Assembly: GCF_004296575.1 (NCBI RefSeq)
Contig: NZ_SAYT01000007.1
Location: forward strand, 186,001-250,000
Length of the DNA: 64,000 nt
Source: Dyella amyloliquefaciens
GTDB lineage: Bacteria > Pseudomonadota > Gammaproteobacteria > Xanthomonadales > Rhodanobacteraceae
Direction of reading: 5' to 3'
In this document: piece after piece, positions 34,983 to 42,947 of the stretch
Layout of the letters: every line of letters starts with the position of its first letter
Position numbering within the stretch: the first letter of the stretch is position 1
The notes under the pieces: generated by a model
The model's input: the letters and a program-made list of their open reading frames with translations, nothing else
Database searches by the model: none
Told to the model about the DNA's origin: nothing
Translations under genes and position numbers: made by a program

Positions 34983-35408
34983 TCAGGCTTCCAGTCGAGC
35001 GTCCAGATGGATCTGCGCCTTCAGCACTTTGGATACAGGACAACCTGCCTTGGTGGCCTGGGCGATTTTGTCGAACGCATCGGTATCGATGCGCCGCACG
35101 CGTGCACGGCAGGTCAGGTCGACGGTGGTGATGGCAAACCCTTCGCCATCCTTGTCCAGCGTGACTACGGCCTTGGTCTCGATGTGCGTTGCGGTGAATC
35201 CCGCCTGCTCGAGGCACGCGGCGAGCGCCATGCTGAAGCAACCTGCGTGTGCCGCACCGAGCAGCTCTTCCGGATTGGTACCCGGGCCGTCTTCGAAGCG
35301 TGAATGAAAACCATAGGGTGCGTCGTGCAGCACGCCAGTGCCGGTGGATACCGTACCGGTGCCTTCCTTCAAGCCGCCGGACCAGGCCGCGGAAGCCGTC
35401 TTCTTCAT
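34983..35408 (-). CDS. osmC: OsmC family peroxidase
   Basis: A 141-residue thiol peroxidase that reduces organic hydroperoxides. The two conserved cysteines are Cys57 (AGCFSMAL) and Cys123 (GCPVSKVL), as in E. coli OsmC (143 residues); the start KKTASAAWSGGLKEG and the SRFEDGPGTNPEELL block also fit OsmC rather than Ohr. OsmC-type enzymes are induced by osmotic or oxidative stress and use lipoyl or thiol donors. It begins at 35408; the dioxygenase follows about 110 bp downstream, possibly in the same transcript. Confidence 0.9.
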   Translation of the reverse strand: MKKTASAAWSGGLKEGTGTVSTGTGVLHDAPYGFHSRFEDGPGTNPEELLGAAHAGCFSMALAACLEQAGFTATHIETKAVVTLDKDGEGFAITTVDLTCRARVRRIDTDAFDKIAQATKAGCPVSKVLKAQIHLDARLEA

Positions 35409-35561
35409 GGGTATCGCCTCGCCTAATGCGCCATTGCTTCGCGAAGTGTGCCCAGGCATCCATGCAAGTAGCGCGAAAGCAATCCTCCTCCTCCTTCACG
35501 CGCGGTTCGCCGCCGGATGCATTACGCTTGCGCGCCATCGTTCCATCAGGTGATGTGTTTC

Positions 35562-35837
35562 ATGTCCGCCGAGATCAGCCATAACCCAAGGTCACATCGT
35601 TTCGAAGTGAAAGTCGATGGCGTGCCTTGTGTGCTGGACTACACGCTCACCGACGGCATCATGACGATCACCCATACGATCGTGCCTTCAGCCGTGGGCG
35701 GCCGAGGCATTGCCTCCAATCTCGTGCGCACGGCGCTGGACATGGCGCGCGCGGAGCACTGGAAGGTCGATCCGGCCTGCTCCTATTCCGAGATATGGAT
35801 GACGCGCCACCCCGAGTACCAGGACCTGCATATCTGA
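35562..35837 (+). CDS. Small GNAT-like acetyltransferase (YjdJ/YidJ type)
   Basis: A 91-residue protein of the small GCN5-related family (NATD1-like). LDYTLTDGIMTITHTIVP is followed by GRGIASNLVRTALDMAR, the acetyl-CoA loop and helix, and CSYSEIWMTRHPEYQDL, the conserved end. The start at 35562 has AGGTGA eight bases upstream. It lies divergently to osmC. The substrate of this mini-acetyltransferase family is not settled. Confidence 0.82.
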   Translation: MSAEISHNPRSHRFEVKVDGVPCVLDYTLTDGIMTITHTIVPSAVGGRGIASNLVRTALDMARAEHWKVDPACSYSEIWMTRHPEYQDLHI

Positions 35838-35936
35838 GGTTCGCGCCAAACGGCATTAAGATGCGCCATGCCCGCCGCGGGCCATGGGAGTAACCGTCTT
35901 GATTGCATGCCGTCCTTTGCCCGCCCGGGTGATTGC

Positions 35937-36623
35937 ATGAATACGCCGACCGGAAAAGCGGCGCCCTCGGGACCGAGAATCCATTTCCGCCTGCTGCGCG
36001 CGCGCCCGCGCCTGGCCGCTTCCACGGCGGTCTTCGTGGGGACCGTGCTGTCACTGTGGCTGGGCGTCCAGATGAAGCCGACCAAGGCGCTGCTGCTTGG
36101 TTTCGATCTGGGCGCACTGGTGTACCTGATCGCGCTGGCGGTGCTGTTCAACCAGTGCACGGCGCCGGAAATGATGCGGAGTCAGGCACGTCGGCAGGAC
36201 ACCGGGCGCTGGGGCGTGTTGTGGACGGCGTTGGGGTTGATTCTCGTGGTGTCGGTAGCGCTTACCACCGAACTCGGCGCCGCGCACGGCGGTGGCGTGA
36301 AGGGGCTGGTGGTCGCCGCGAGCAGCATCGTGCTGTCGTGGCTTTTCCTCAACATCATGTTCGCCATGCATTACGCGCACGGGTACTACGGCGATTTCGG
36401 CAAGAAGCACGAAGGGCTGCAATTCCCCGAGACGCCGCAGCCCGATTACTGGGACTTTGCCTACTTCGCGATCGTGATCGGCATGACCTTCCAGGTTTCG
36501 GATGTGCAGATCACCAGCCGTTACCTGCGCCGCGTGGCCCTGCTACACAGCGTGATCGCGTTCTTCTTCAACGTGTTCATCATCGCTATCAGCGTGAACA
36601 TCGCGGCAAGCCTGGTGTCCTGA
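35937..36623 (+). CDS. DUF1345 membrane protein
   Basis: A 228-residue inner-membrane protein with five or so helices. The strongest family sign is the stretch with [19 protein letters not shown], together with [20 protein letters not shown] and a last helix [19 protein letters not shown]. The start at 35937 is preferred over 35868 as the upstream residues are not conserved-looking. DUF1345 proteins have no known function. The gene is followed by a 12-bp-stem palindrome that may end the transcript. Confidence 0.85.
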   Translation: MNTPTGKAAPSGPRIHFRLLRARPRLAASTAVFVGTVLSLWLGVQMKPTKALLLGFDLGALVYLIALAVLFNQCTAPEMMRSQARRQDTGRWGVLWTALGLILVVSVALTTELGAAHGGGVKGLVVAASSIVLSWLFLNIMFAMHYAHGYYGDFGKKHEGLQFPETPQPDYWDFAYFAIVIGMTFQVSDVQITSRYLRRVALLHSVIAFFFNVFIIAISVNIAASLVS

Positions 36624-36628
36624 TGGCC

Positions 36629-36658
36629 CCGTCATTCCGGTTGCGGCCGGAATGACGG
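36629..36658. repeat. CCGTCATTCCGG palindrome (possible terminator)
   Basis: A perfect 12-bp inverted repeat (CCGTCATTCCGG / CCGGAATGACGG) with a 6-base loop lies between the convergent DUF1345 and yajQ genes. Its arm is shared with the larger element at 46431-46526, so it belongs to the same repeat family. It lacks a T-run but is placed where a two-way terminator is needed. Confidence 0.75.
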
Positions 36659-36670
36659 TCAACGGGCGCG

Positions 36671-37153
36671 TCAGTCCCGGAAGTTGTCGAACTGCAGCGG
36701 CAGTTCCACGTCGGCCTTGCGCAGCACGGCCATGGCCAGCTGCAGGTCGTCGCGCTTCTTGCCGGTGACGCGCAGCTTGTCGCCGTTGATCTGGGCCTCG
36801 ACCTTGAGCTTGGCCTCTTTCAGCGAGGCGACCAGCTTCTTGGCGATCGGCTGTTCGATGCCCTGCTTGACGGTGACCTTCTGGCGCGAGCCGCCCAGGT
36901 TGGTTTCCGGATCGCCCACTTCCAGTGCACGAATGTCGATCTTCCGCGTGGTGAGGCGGCCGCGCAGGATGTCCAGCATCTGCTGGAGCTGGAATTCGCT
37001 GGGCGCGCTCTGCGTGATCACGAAGTCGACCAGTTCGAACTTCGCGTCGGTGCCCTTGAAGTCGAAACGGGCGGTCAACTCGCGGTTGGCCTGGTCCACG
37101 GCATTGGTCAGCTCGTGCTTGTCGACTTCGGAAACTACGTCAAAAGAGGGCAT
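36671..37153 (-). CDS. yajQ: YajQ family cyclic-di-GMP-binding protein
   Basis: A 160-residue protein with two ferredoxin-like folds. MPSFDVVSEVDKHELTNAVDQ and the GGSRQKVTVKQGIEQPIAKK block identify YajQ. In Xanthomonas campestris the homologue binds cyclic di-GMP and changes the action of a transcription factor at virulence genes. That role is known for the family, not shown here. It is monocistronic and divergent from the BaiN-type gene by about 105 bp. Confidence 0.93.
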   Translation of the reverse strand: MPSFDVVSEVDKHELTNAVDQANRELTARFDFKGTDAKFELVDFVITQSAPSEFQLQQMLDILRGRLTTRKIDIRALEVGDPETNLGGSRQKVTVKQGIEQPIAKKLVASLKEAKLKVEAQINGDKLRVTGKKRDDLQLAMAVLRKADVELPLQFDNFRD

Positions 37154-37242
37154 GGCGGCCGTCCGGTGCGATGGGAAAGCCGAAGTTTAAGCGATATGGC
37201 CCCGGCTGGCGGATAATGCGCGGCTTGCGACAGGAGCGGGTC

Positions 37243-37263
37243 ATGACGGCGATGCGGGCGTGA
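37243..37263 (+). other. Mini-ORF overlapping the flavoprotein start
   Basis: ATG at 37243 sits seven bases after a strong CAGGAG site and encodes only MTAMRA before TGA at 37261-37263. That stop overlaps the GTG start of the next gene (GTGA at 37260-37263). The good ribosome site thus serves a six-codon frame that may couple to the real gene. Confidence 0.4.
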
Positions 37264-38438
37264 AAGTGGATGTATTGGTCATCGGCGCCGGCGCCGCCGG
37301 GCTCATGTGCGCCATGGTGGCCGGCCAGCGCGGTCGCTCCGTGCTGGTGGTGGATCACGCCAACAAGGTGGGCAAGAAGATCCTGATGTCGGGCGGCGGC
37401 CGCTGCAATTTCACCAACATGGGTGTGACGCCGGCCTGCTATCTCTCGGCCAATCCGCATTTCGCGAAGTCCGCGCTGGCTCGCTATACGCCGTGGGACT
37501 TCATCGCCATGGTGGAGAAGCATCGCATCGCCTACCACGAGAAGGAACTGGGCCAGCTCTTTTGCGACGAGTCGTCCAAGCTGATCGTGCGCATGTTGCT
37601 GGACGAGTGCGCCCAGGCGGGCGTGCGCATCGAGACGAGTTGTGGCGTGCAGCGCGTACGTCGCACGGAAGAGGGCTTCAACGTCCTCACCGCGCACGGC
37701 GAAGTGCACGCGCAGTCGCTGGTGGTCGCCACGGGCGGGCTGTCCATTCCGAGCATGGGTGCTACGGGTTTCGGCTACGAGCTGGCCCGGCAGTTTGGCC
37801 ACGACGTGTTGCCTACGCGCGCCGGGCTGGTGCCGCTCACGCTCAGCGGAAAGCACCAGGAGCGGTATCAGGATCTGTCCGGCGTGGCCCTGCCTCTCGT
37901 CGAGGCACGCGTAGGCAAGCGTGCATTCCGGGCCGGCATGCTGTTCACGCATCGCGGCATCAGCGGGCCGTCGATCCTGCAGATTTCCTCGTACTGGCAG
38001 CCAGGCGACGATCTGCGTATCGATCTGTTGCCCGAGATGGATGCCGGCGCATGGTTGCAGGGGCAGCGTGCCGCGCGACCGGCGGCGGAGCTCAAGAACG
38101 TGCTTGCCGACGTGCTGCCGCGACGTCTCGCACAGCGCCTGTGCGAGCTGTGGTTCGAGAGTCGGCCCATGCGCCAGTATCGGGAGGCGGAACTCGCGCA
38201 GATCGGCGAGCAGTTGCACGACTGGCCGATCGTCGCCAGCGGCACGGAAGGCTATCGCACGGCGGAAGTCACGCTAGGCGGCGTCGATACGGACGGCTTG
38301 TCGTCGTCCACCATGCAATCGAAGCTCGTGCCCGGCCTGTTCTTCATTGGCGAAGTGGTGGACGTCACCGGCTGGCTAGGCGGTTACAACTTCCAGTGGG
38401 CGTGGGCATCCGGGCAGGCGGCCGGCGAAGTGGTCTGA
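37260..38438 (+). CDS. BaiN/YhiN family NAD(P)/FAD-dependent oxidoreductase
   Basis: A 392-residue flavoprotein of the HI0933 family. The Rossmann start VLVIGAGAAGLMCAM, the family block KKILMSGGGRCNFTNM, a middle VVATGGLSIPSMGATGFGY and the C-terminal GLFFIGEVVDVTGWLGGYN and QWAWASG are all present. Members include BaiN, linked to bile acid dehydroxylation; most have unknown substrates. The start is taken as GTG 37260 because earlier in-frame codons are not available after the mini-ORF; its ribosome site appears to belong to that mini-ORF. Confidence 0.88.
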   Translation: MKVDVLVIGAGAAGLMCAMVAGQRGRSVLVVDHANKVGKKILMSGGGRCNFTNMGVTPACYLSANPHFAKSALARYTPWDFIAMVEKHRIAYHEKELGQLFCDESSKLIVRMLLDECAQAGVRIETSCGVQRVRRTEEGFNVLTAHGEVHAQSLVVATGGLSIPSMGATGFGYELARQFGHDVLPTRAGLVPLTLSGKHQERYQDLSGVALPLVEARVGKRAFRAGMLFTHRGISGPSILQISSYWQPGDDLRIDLLPEMDAGAWLQGQRAARPAAELKNVLADVLPRRLAQRLCELWFESRPMRQYREAELAQIGEQLHDWPIVASGTEGYRTAEVTLGGVDTDGLSSSTMQSKLVPGLFFIGEVVDVTGWLGGYNFQWAWASGQAAGEVV

Positions 38439-38503
38439 TTTCGCACGAGCTGAACACGCTGCATGGTCCACTGGCTGGGCTGCAAGACGTGGAGGAAGTG
38501 CGC

Positions 38504-39391
38504 ATGAAAGTCGGTTTCATCGGCCTGGGTGCCATGGGCAGTGCCATGGCCAGCAATCTGATCAAGGCAGGTCATGAGGTGACCGTGTGGAACCGTTCAT
38601 CCGGTCCCACGGAACCCTTGGCTTCGCTGGGCGCGAAAGTGGTGAAGAGCCCCGATCGCGCGGCGCTGGGCGACGTGTTGTTCAGCATGCTGGCGAACGA
38701 TCAGGCCGTGCGGGACATTTTCATCGCGGGTGGCCTGATCGATGCGATGGACAAGGGCATCGTGCACGTCAATCACGCCACGATCTCCGTGGCGCTCGCC
38801 ACAGAGCTGGCGCAGGAGCACGCCAAGCGCGGCGTCGATTACGTCGCGGCTCCCGTGTTTGGCCGTCCCGACGTCGCAGCTGCGGGAAAACTCAACATCC
38901 TCGCCGCCGGCAAGGCTCATGTGATCGAGCGCGTGCGCCCCCTGCTGGAGGCGATGGGCAGTCGCATCTGGCCGCTGGGCGATGCGCCGGAGCGCGCCAA
39001 CGTGGTGAAGATCGCGGGCAACTTCATGCTCGGCGCGGCCATCGAGAGCATGGCTGAAGCCTCGGCGCTCGCGCGTGCGCACGGTGTCAGCGCGGGGGAC
39101 TTCCTCGAGGTGATGACCAACACGCTGTTCGCTTCGCCGGCCTACCAGGGCTATGCGAAGTTGATTGCCGAACAACGCTACACCCCGGCCGGGTTTGCCT
39201 TGCCCCTGGGTTACAAGGATATCGGCCTGGCCTTGTCGGCCGCCGATGCCACGCGGGTTCCGCTACCGCTGGCCGGTGTGCTGCGTGACAGCCTGCTCGA
39301 GGCGTTGTCGGCGGGCGAGGAGGATGTCGACTGGTCGATCATGGCGCAGGTGGCCGCGCGGCGCGCGCACCTGGACGAGCGCAAGCTGTAA
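38504..39391 (+). CDS. NAD(P)-dependent beta-hydroxyacid dehydrogenase (HIBADH/GLYR1 type)
   Basis: A 295-residue dehydrogenase of the 3-hydroxyisobutyrate family. VGFIGLGAMGSAMA (3-16) is the dinucleotide fold, ILAAGK follows the substrate loop, and Lys169 in NVVKIAGNFM is the catalytic lysine. Family members reduce or oxidise succinic semialdehyde, glyoxylate, tartronate semialdehyde or similar. AGGAAG lies ten bases before the start. It follows the flavoprotein by 65 bp in the same direction. A REP-like pair begins 22 bp after its stop. Confidence 0.88.
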   Translation: MKVGFIGLGAMGSAMASNLIKAGHEVTVWNRSSGPTEPLASLGAKVVKSPDRAALGDVLFSMLANDQAVRDIFIAGGLIDAMDKGIVHVNHATISVALATELAQEHAKRGVDYVAAPVFGRPDVAAAGKLNILAAGKAHVIERVRPLLEAMGSRIWPLGDAPERANVVKIAGNFMLGAAIESMAEASALARAHGVSAGDFLEVMTNTLFASPAYQGYAKLIAEQRYTPAGFALPLGYKDIGLALSAADATRVPLPLAGVLRDSLLEALSAGEEDVDWSIMAQVAARRAHLDERKL

Positions 39392-39413
39392 GGCGGGAGC
39401 GCGCTTCTTTTAC

Positions 39414-39496
39414 TGTAGGAGCGCACCCAGTGCGCGATAAGCCTACGTAGCGAATAGATCGAGGCGCCGCGGTCGCGCACAGGGTGCGCTCCTACA
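39414..39496. repeat. REP-like inverted repeat pair, copy 3
   Basis: The left arm (39414-39442) starts TGTAGGAGCGCACCCAGTGC and the right arm (39464-39496) ends GGGTGCGCTCCTACA. The spacer is only about 20 bases, the shortest of the four copies. The right end reaches into the yaiI gene and supplies its stop codon on the minus strand. Confidence 0.85.
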
Positions 39497-39965
39497 ACGG
39501 CTTTGACTGCCTTCGCCGCGTCAGCCAGCGATCCAGCTGGTTTGCGAATGCCTGCTTGTCGCGCGCATGGAACGCCGCCGGTCCACCCGTATCGATACCG
39601 GCGCCGCGCAACTCATCCATGAAATTGCGCATGCCCAGGCGCTGCGCGATGGTGTCGGCGGTATACAGCTCGCCGCGCGGGTGCATGGCGAGCGCGCCTT
39701 TCGCGATCACGGCGGCGGCGAGGGGAATGTCCTGCGTCACCACCAGATCGTCGGCGGCCACGCGTTCCACGATCTCGTTGTCAGCGACATCGAAACCGCC
39801 GGGTACCTGGATGGCGCGGACGTAGCGCGATGGCGGCGTGCGCAGCCACTGGTTGGCCACCAGGGTCACCGGCACCTGCTCGCGCTCGGCGGCGCGGAAC
39901 AGCACCTCCTTGATCGCCGCAGGGCAGGCGTCGGCATCCACCCAGATCTGCGCGGCAGGATTCAC
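39492..39965 (-). CDS. YaiI/YqxD family protein (UPF0178)
   Basis: A 157-residue protein with the family opening [20 protein letters not shown], then [20 protein letters not shown] and [15 protein letters not shown]; such acidic residues resemble a PIN/NYN nuclease-like site, although activity is unproven. The GTG start at 39965 overlaps the PhzF stop (GTGA), so the two are coupled. The TAG stop falls in the outer end of a REP-like repeat (reading TTG TAG GAG), which suggests the repeat moved in at the 3-prime end of the gene. Confidence 0.87.
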   Translation of the reverse strand: MNPAAQIWVDADACPAAIKEVLFRAAEREQVPVTLVANQWLRTPPSRYVRAIQVPGGFDVADNEIVERVAADDLVVTQDIPLAAAVIAKGALAMHPRGELYTADTIAQRLGMRNFMDELRGAGIDTGGPAAFHARDKQAFANQLDRWLTRRRQSKPL

Positions 39966-40843
39966 GCCGCGCCGTCCCAGTGCAGGGTGCCGTCGATGAT
40001 GGTGTTGGTGCGCCCGCCGATCCACACCGTATCGCCCTCGATGCGCACCGCGAGGCTGGCGTCATGGCCGATCTCGCGCCCCTGGCTCACCGTGTAGCCG
40101 CGCGCGAGCGGGCCATGGGGCTCGGCATGCGCGATATAGGCCGCAATCAGGCCGTTGGCCGCGCCCGAGGCGGGGTCTTCGACGATGCCGACGCCGGCCG
40201 GGAAGGCGCGCACGACCAGCTGGAAGTCCGGATGGGAGCTGCGCGCGAATACGCACAGGCCGAGACTGTCGGTGTCGTGTGCGAGTGCGCCGATGGCCGA
40301 GTGGTCCGGCTGCCAGTGGCGCAGCGAAGCCTCGTCGGCGCATTCGGCCAGCCACCAATGACGTCCGCCGGCCACGTAGGCGGGCGGGAGCGTGCCCAGC
40401 CCGATGCCGGCCAGGGCTTCCTTCAACATCGGATGCGCGTCCAGGCCGGCTTTTTCCACGACGGCGTGGGGCGACTTCAACAGCAGCTGGCGTTGCTCAC
40501 CGTCGCCTTCGATGCGGATGGGCAGTACGCCCGCACCGCATTCCTGCCACAGGACGCCGTCCTTCGGTGCCGCCAGGCCGCACAGCAGCACCGCGTGCGC
40601 GCTGCCGATGCTCGGGTGCCCGGCGAAGGGAATTTCCTTGTGCGGCGTGAAGATACGCACGCGATAACTCGCTTCGGGGCGGCTGGGCGGGAGCAGGAAC
40701 GTGGTCTCGACCAGGTTGGTCCAGCGGGCGAAGGCTTGCATGCGGGCGTCGCTCCAGCCCGTAGCGTCGGTCACGACGCCCAGGTGGTTGCCGCCGCCAG
40801 GCGCGGCGGCAAAGACGTCCAGATGCAGGTAACGAATCGACAT
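39962..40843 (-). CDS. PhzF family isomerase
   Basis: A 293-residue diaminopimelate-epimerase-like fold protein. [28 protein letters not shown] with the conserved Glu46, [20 protein letters not shown] and [15 protein letters not shown] are PhzF marks. PhzF itself isomerises a phenazine precursor, but most members outside phz clusters have unknown substrates; there is no phz cluster here. It leads the yaiI gene in an overlapping pair. Confidence 0.87.
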   Translation of the reverse strand: MSIRYLHLDVFAAAPGGGNHLGVVTDATGWSDARMQAFARWTNLVETTFLLPPSRPEASYRVRIFTPHKEIPFAGHPSIGSAHAVLLCGLAAPKDGVLWQECGAGVLPIRIEGDGEQRQLLLKSPHAVVEKAGLDAHPMLKEALAGIGLGTLPPAYVAGGRHWWLAECADEASLRHWQPDHSAIGALAHDTDSLGLCVFARSSHPDFQLVVRAFPAGVGIVEDPASGAANGLIAAYIAHAEPHGPLARGYTVSQGREIGHDASLAVRIEGDTVWIGGRTNTIIDGTLHWDGAA

Positions 40844-41005
40844 GGGGAAGTGCCTGCAGGCGTGGGGGAAACGCGCGAAGCGGCGAATGATAGTGCGGAT
40901 CGGCGTGCCGTGCGCGGCAGCCCCGGCCCCCGGCGGTGTCGACAAGCAGGGCGCGCGACGCCAAGATGCGGATTCTTTGTCCCGGCGATACACACGGAAA
41001 CCTGC

Positions 41006-41608
41006 ATGATCACCCTGGCCATCATCGCCATCACCTGCATCGTGTCCTTCATGGCGTTCAACAACGTCCGCCTCATGAACGACCTGATCCTGTGGCCGCC
41101 TGCCATTACGCGGAACCGCGAATACCACCGCTTGGTGACCTACGGCGTGGTGCACGCGGACTTCAACCACCTGCTGTTCAACATGCTCACGCTGTTCTTC
41201 TTCGGCCGTTCAATGGAAGGGTTCTATACGGCACGACTGGGCATGCTGGGTTTTGCCCTGTTCTACATCGTGGCGCTGGTGGTCTCGATCCTGCCCACCT
41301 ATCTGAAGAATCGTCGCAACCCCAACTATCGCAGCCTGGGCGCGTCGGGAGCGGTATCCGCCGTGCTGTTCGCCTACATCCTGCTGGCGCCGTGGTCGCG
41401 CATCATTGTGTTCGTGGTGCCGATGCCGGCCATCGTGTACGCGGTGCTGTACCTGGGATATTCGATCTACATGGATCGCCGTGCGCAGGACAACGTCAAC
41501 CACAGCGCGCACCTGTGGGGCGCCGCATTCGGCGTGGCATTCACCCTGTTGCTGCGGCCGGAAGTGTTCTCGTATTTCCTCTCTCAGCTCGCGCAGCCGC
41601 GCTTCTAG
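41006..41608 (+). CDS. Rhomboid family intramembrane serine protease
   Basis: A 200-residue membrane protein with six helices. The catalytic Ser114 lies in SLGASGAVSAV (GxSG) and His169 in HSAHLWGAAFG, with HADFNHLLFNML (50-61) as the conserved helix 2 block. Rhomboids cut membrane proteins within the bilayer. The sequence has a longer loop KNRRNPNYRS before the active serine. No partner gene is evident; the histone-like gene follows 113 bp later. Confidence 0.9.
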   Translation: MITLAIIAITCIVSFMAFNNVRLMNDLILWPPAITRNREYHRLVTYGVVHADFNHLLFNMLTLFFFGRSMEGFYTARLGMLGFALFYIVALVVSILPTYLKNRRNPNYRSLGASGAVSAVLFAYILLAPWSRIIVFVVPMPAIVYAVLYLGYSIYMDRRAQDNVNHSAHLWGAAFGVAFTLLLRPEVFSYFLSQLAQPRF

Positions 41609-41721
41609 TCGCGGGATACGAACCACGCGCTCACACCAGAGTCATCTTTGCGGTGTTAATCCTCGACCTGCCTGGCGAGCAGGGCGTCGGGCTTTCTCGA
41701 CAACCGCAGGAGTGAAGACGC

Positions 41722-42405
41722 ATGGCAACGACGCGCAAGCCGGCCGCGAAAAAATCCTCGGCCAGGAAAGCAGCCACCAGCAAAAGCACCCGCAAGACCG
41801 CTACCCGCAAGACCGCCGCGAAGAAGCCCTCCGCACGCAAGTCCACTGCCAAAAAGACCGCCACCCGAAAGGCACCGGCGCGCAAGACCGCTACCCGCAA
41901 GGTGGCGGCACGCAAGGGCGCCACCCGCAAGAGCACGGCCAAGAAGGCGGTACGCAAGACCGCCGCCAAGCGGCCGGTCGCGCGCAAGGTGACAGCCAGT
42001 AAAAAGGCCGCGAAAAAAACCGCGCGCAAGACGCCCGCGAAGAAAGCCGCACCGCGAAAGACGGCGGCAACCAAGACGGCACGCAAGGTCGTCACCCGCA
42101 AGACCGCGCCACGGCCGGTGCACAAACCGGCCGCCGCCAAGCGTGCGGTGAGCCGCCCAGCCGAGGCCACGCCGCGCAAACGGGCGAGGAAGCATCTGAC
42201 GCCGCAGGAAGCGGCAGCCCATATCCAGGCCCTGCTGGAAGCCAAGCAGGAGCGCGTCAAACAGGGGCCGACCTGGCCGGGAGCCGGGCAGCCACCGTCC
42301 AGCGACATGGGCAGCCACGGCAATGGCAATCACGACACGAGCGTATCCAGCGAAGCCGTCTATGGCCATATCCGCCAGCCACCTGAACGCGGCGGCAGCG
42401 ACTGA
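41722..42405 (+). CDS. Histone H1-like Lys/Ala/Arg-rich protein
   Basis: A 227-residue protein whose first 155 residues are almost only Lys, Ala, Arg, Thr and Ser in short repeats (AAKK, TATRK, ARKTATRK), like eukaryotic histone H1 tails and bacterial AlgP or HctB/Hc-type proteins. The last 70 residues differ: a helix (LTPQEAAAHIQALLEAKQER) and a neutral Gly/Ser/His tail. It probably coats or condenses DNA. CAGGAG lies ten bases before the start. The repeats may vary in number between strains. Confidence 0.88.
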   Translation: MATTRKPAAKKSSARKAATSKSTRKTATRKTAAKKPSARKSTAKKTATRKAPARKTATRKVAARKGATRKSTAKKAVRKTAAKRPVARKVTASKKAAKKTARKTPAKKAAPRKTAATKTARKVVTRKTAPRPVHKPAAAKRAVSRPAEATPRKRARKHLTPQEAAAHIQALLEAKQERVKQGPTWPGAGQPPSSDMGSHGNGNHDTSVSSEAVYGHIRQPPERGGSD

Positions 42406-42537
42406 ACGAGCGCAACGTCCGTTGCTGAATTCATGCGCATGGCTGGCCGAAAAAGTTTCCAGCCATGTGCACGACATTCACGTCGCACTTAGCGGCGCAG
42501 GTCCACAGTGGAGTCATCCTCCACTGAGGTCACGATC

Positions 42538-42927
42538 ATGAAACGCGTGCTTGCCGGTGTTGCCCTGATGGTCGCCACCGCGGCGTTATCCGGTTGTTAC
42601 TACGATCCGGGCTACAGCTACGTGCGACCGGTGGCCGCTTACGGCGGTGGCGACGCGTATTACGGCAGCGGTTACACGTACAGCTATGCGCCCGGGTATT
42701 ACTACCCGAGCTATGGCTACTACGGTTATGGCTACGGCTGCTGCTACGGGCCGGCCGTGAGCATCGGCATCGGCGGTGTCTGGTACAGCGGGCACGGCGG
42801 CTATTACGGACACGGTGGGTACTACGGGCACGGCGGCTATTACGGTCATGGTGGCTACTCCGGGCGCGGGAGCTGGCACGGTAGTAGCGGTAGCCATGGC
42901 AGCTGGAGCGGCGGCCACGGCCACTGA
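42538..42927 (+). CDS. Gly/Tyr/His-rich lipoprotein
   Basis: A 129-residue exported lipoprotein with lipobox LSGC (Cys19). The mature part is dominated by Tyr, Gly, Ser and His, with many YYG and GHGGYY units; the centre (residues 86-110) is a four-fold repeat matching an 18-bp DNA repeat. No catalytic domain is seen. TGAGGT precedes the start. Such surface proteins might bind metals or take part in the envelope, but function is unknown. Confidence 0.75.
   Translation: MKRVLAGVALMVATAALSGCYYDPGYSYVRPVAAYGGGDAYYGSGYTYSYAPGYYYPSYGYYGYGYGCCYGPAVSIGIGGVWYSGHGGYYGHGGYYGHGGYYGHGGYSGRGSWHGSSGSHGSWSGGHGH
42793..42864 (+). repeat. 18-bp tandem repeat, four copies
   Basis: Four head-to-tail 18-base units (CACGGCGGCTATTACGGA and variants) encode four HGGYYG-type hexapeptides in the lipoprotein gene. 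The unit is a multiple of three, so copy changes keep the frame. Copies differ by one to four bases. Confidence 0.9.
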
Positions 42928-42947
42928 AGTCAGGGCACAATCGCGGC

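Noticed and set aside
42793-42864. Possible CRISPR-like repeat
   Set aside because: The four 18-bp units are contiguous with no spacers and lie inside a coding frame, so this is a protein tandem repeat.
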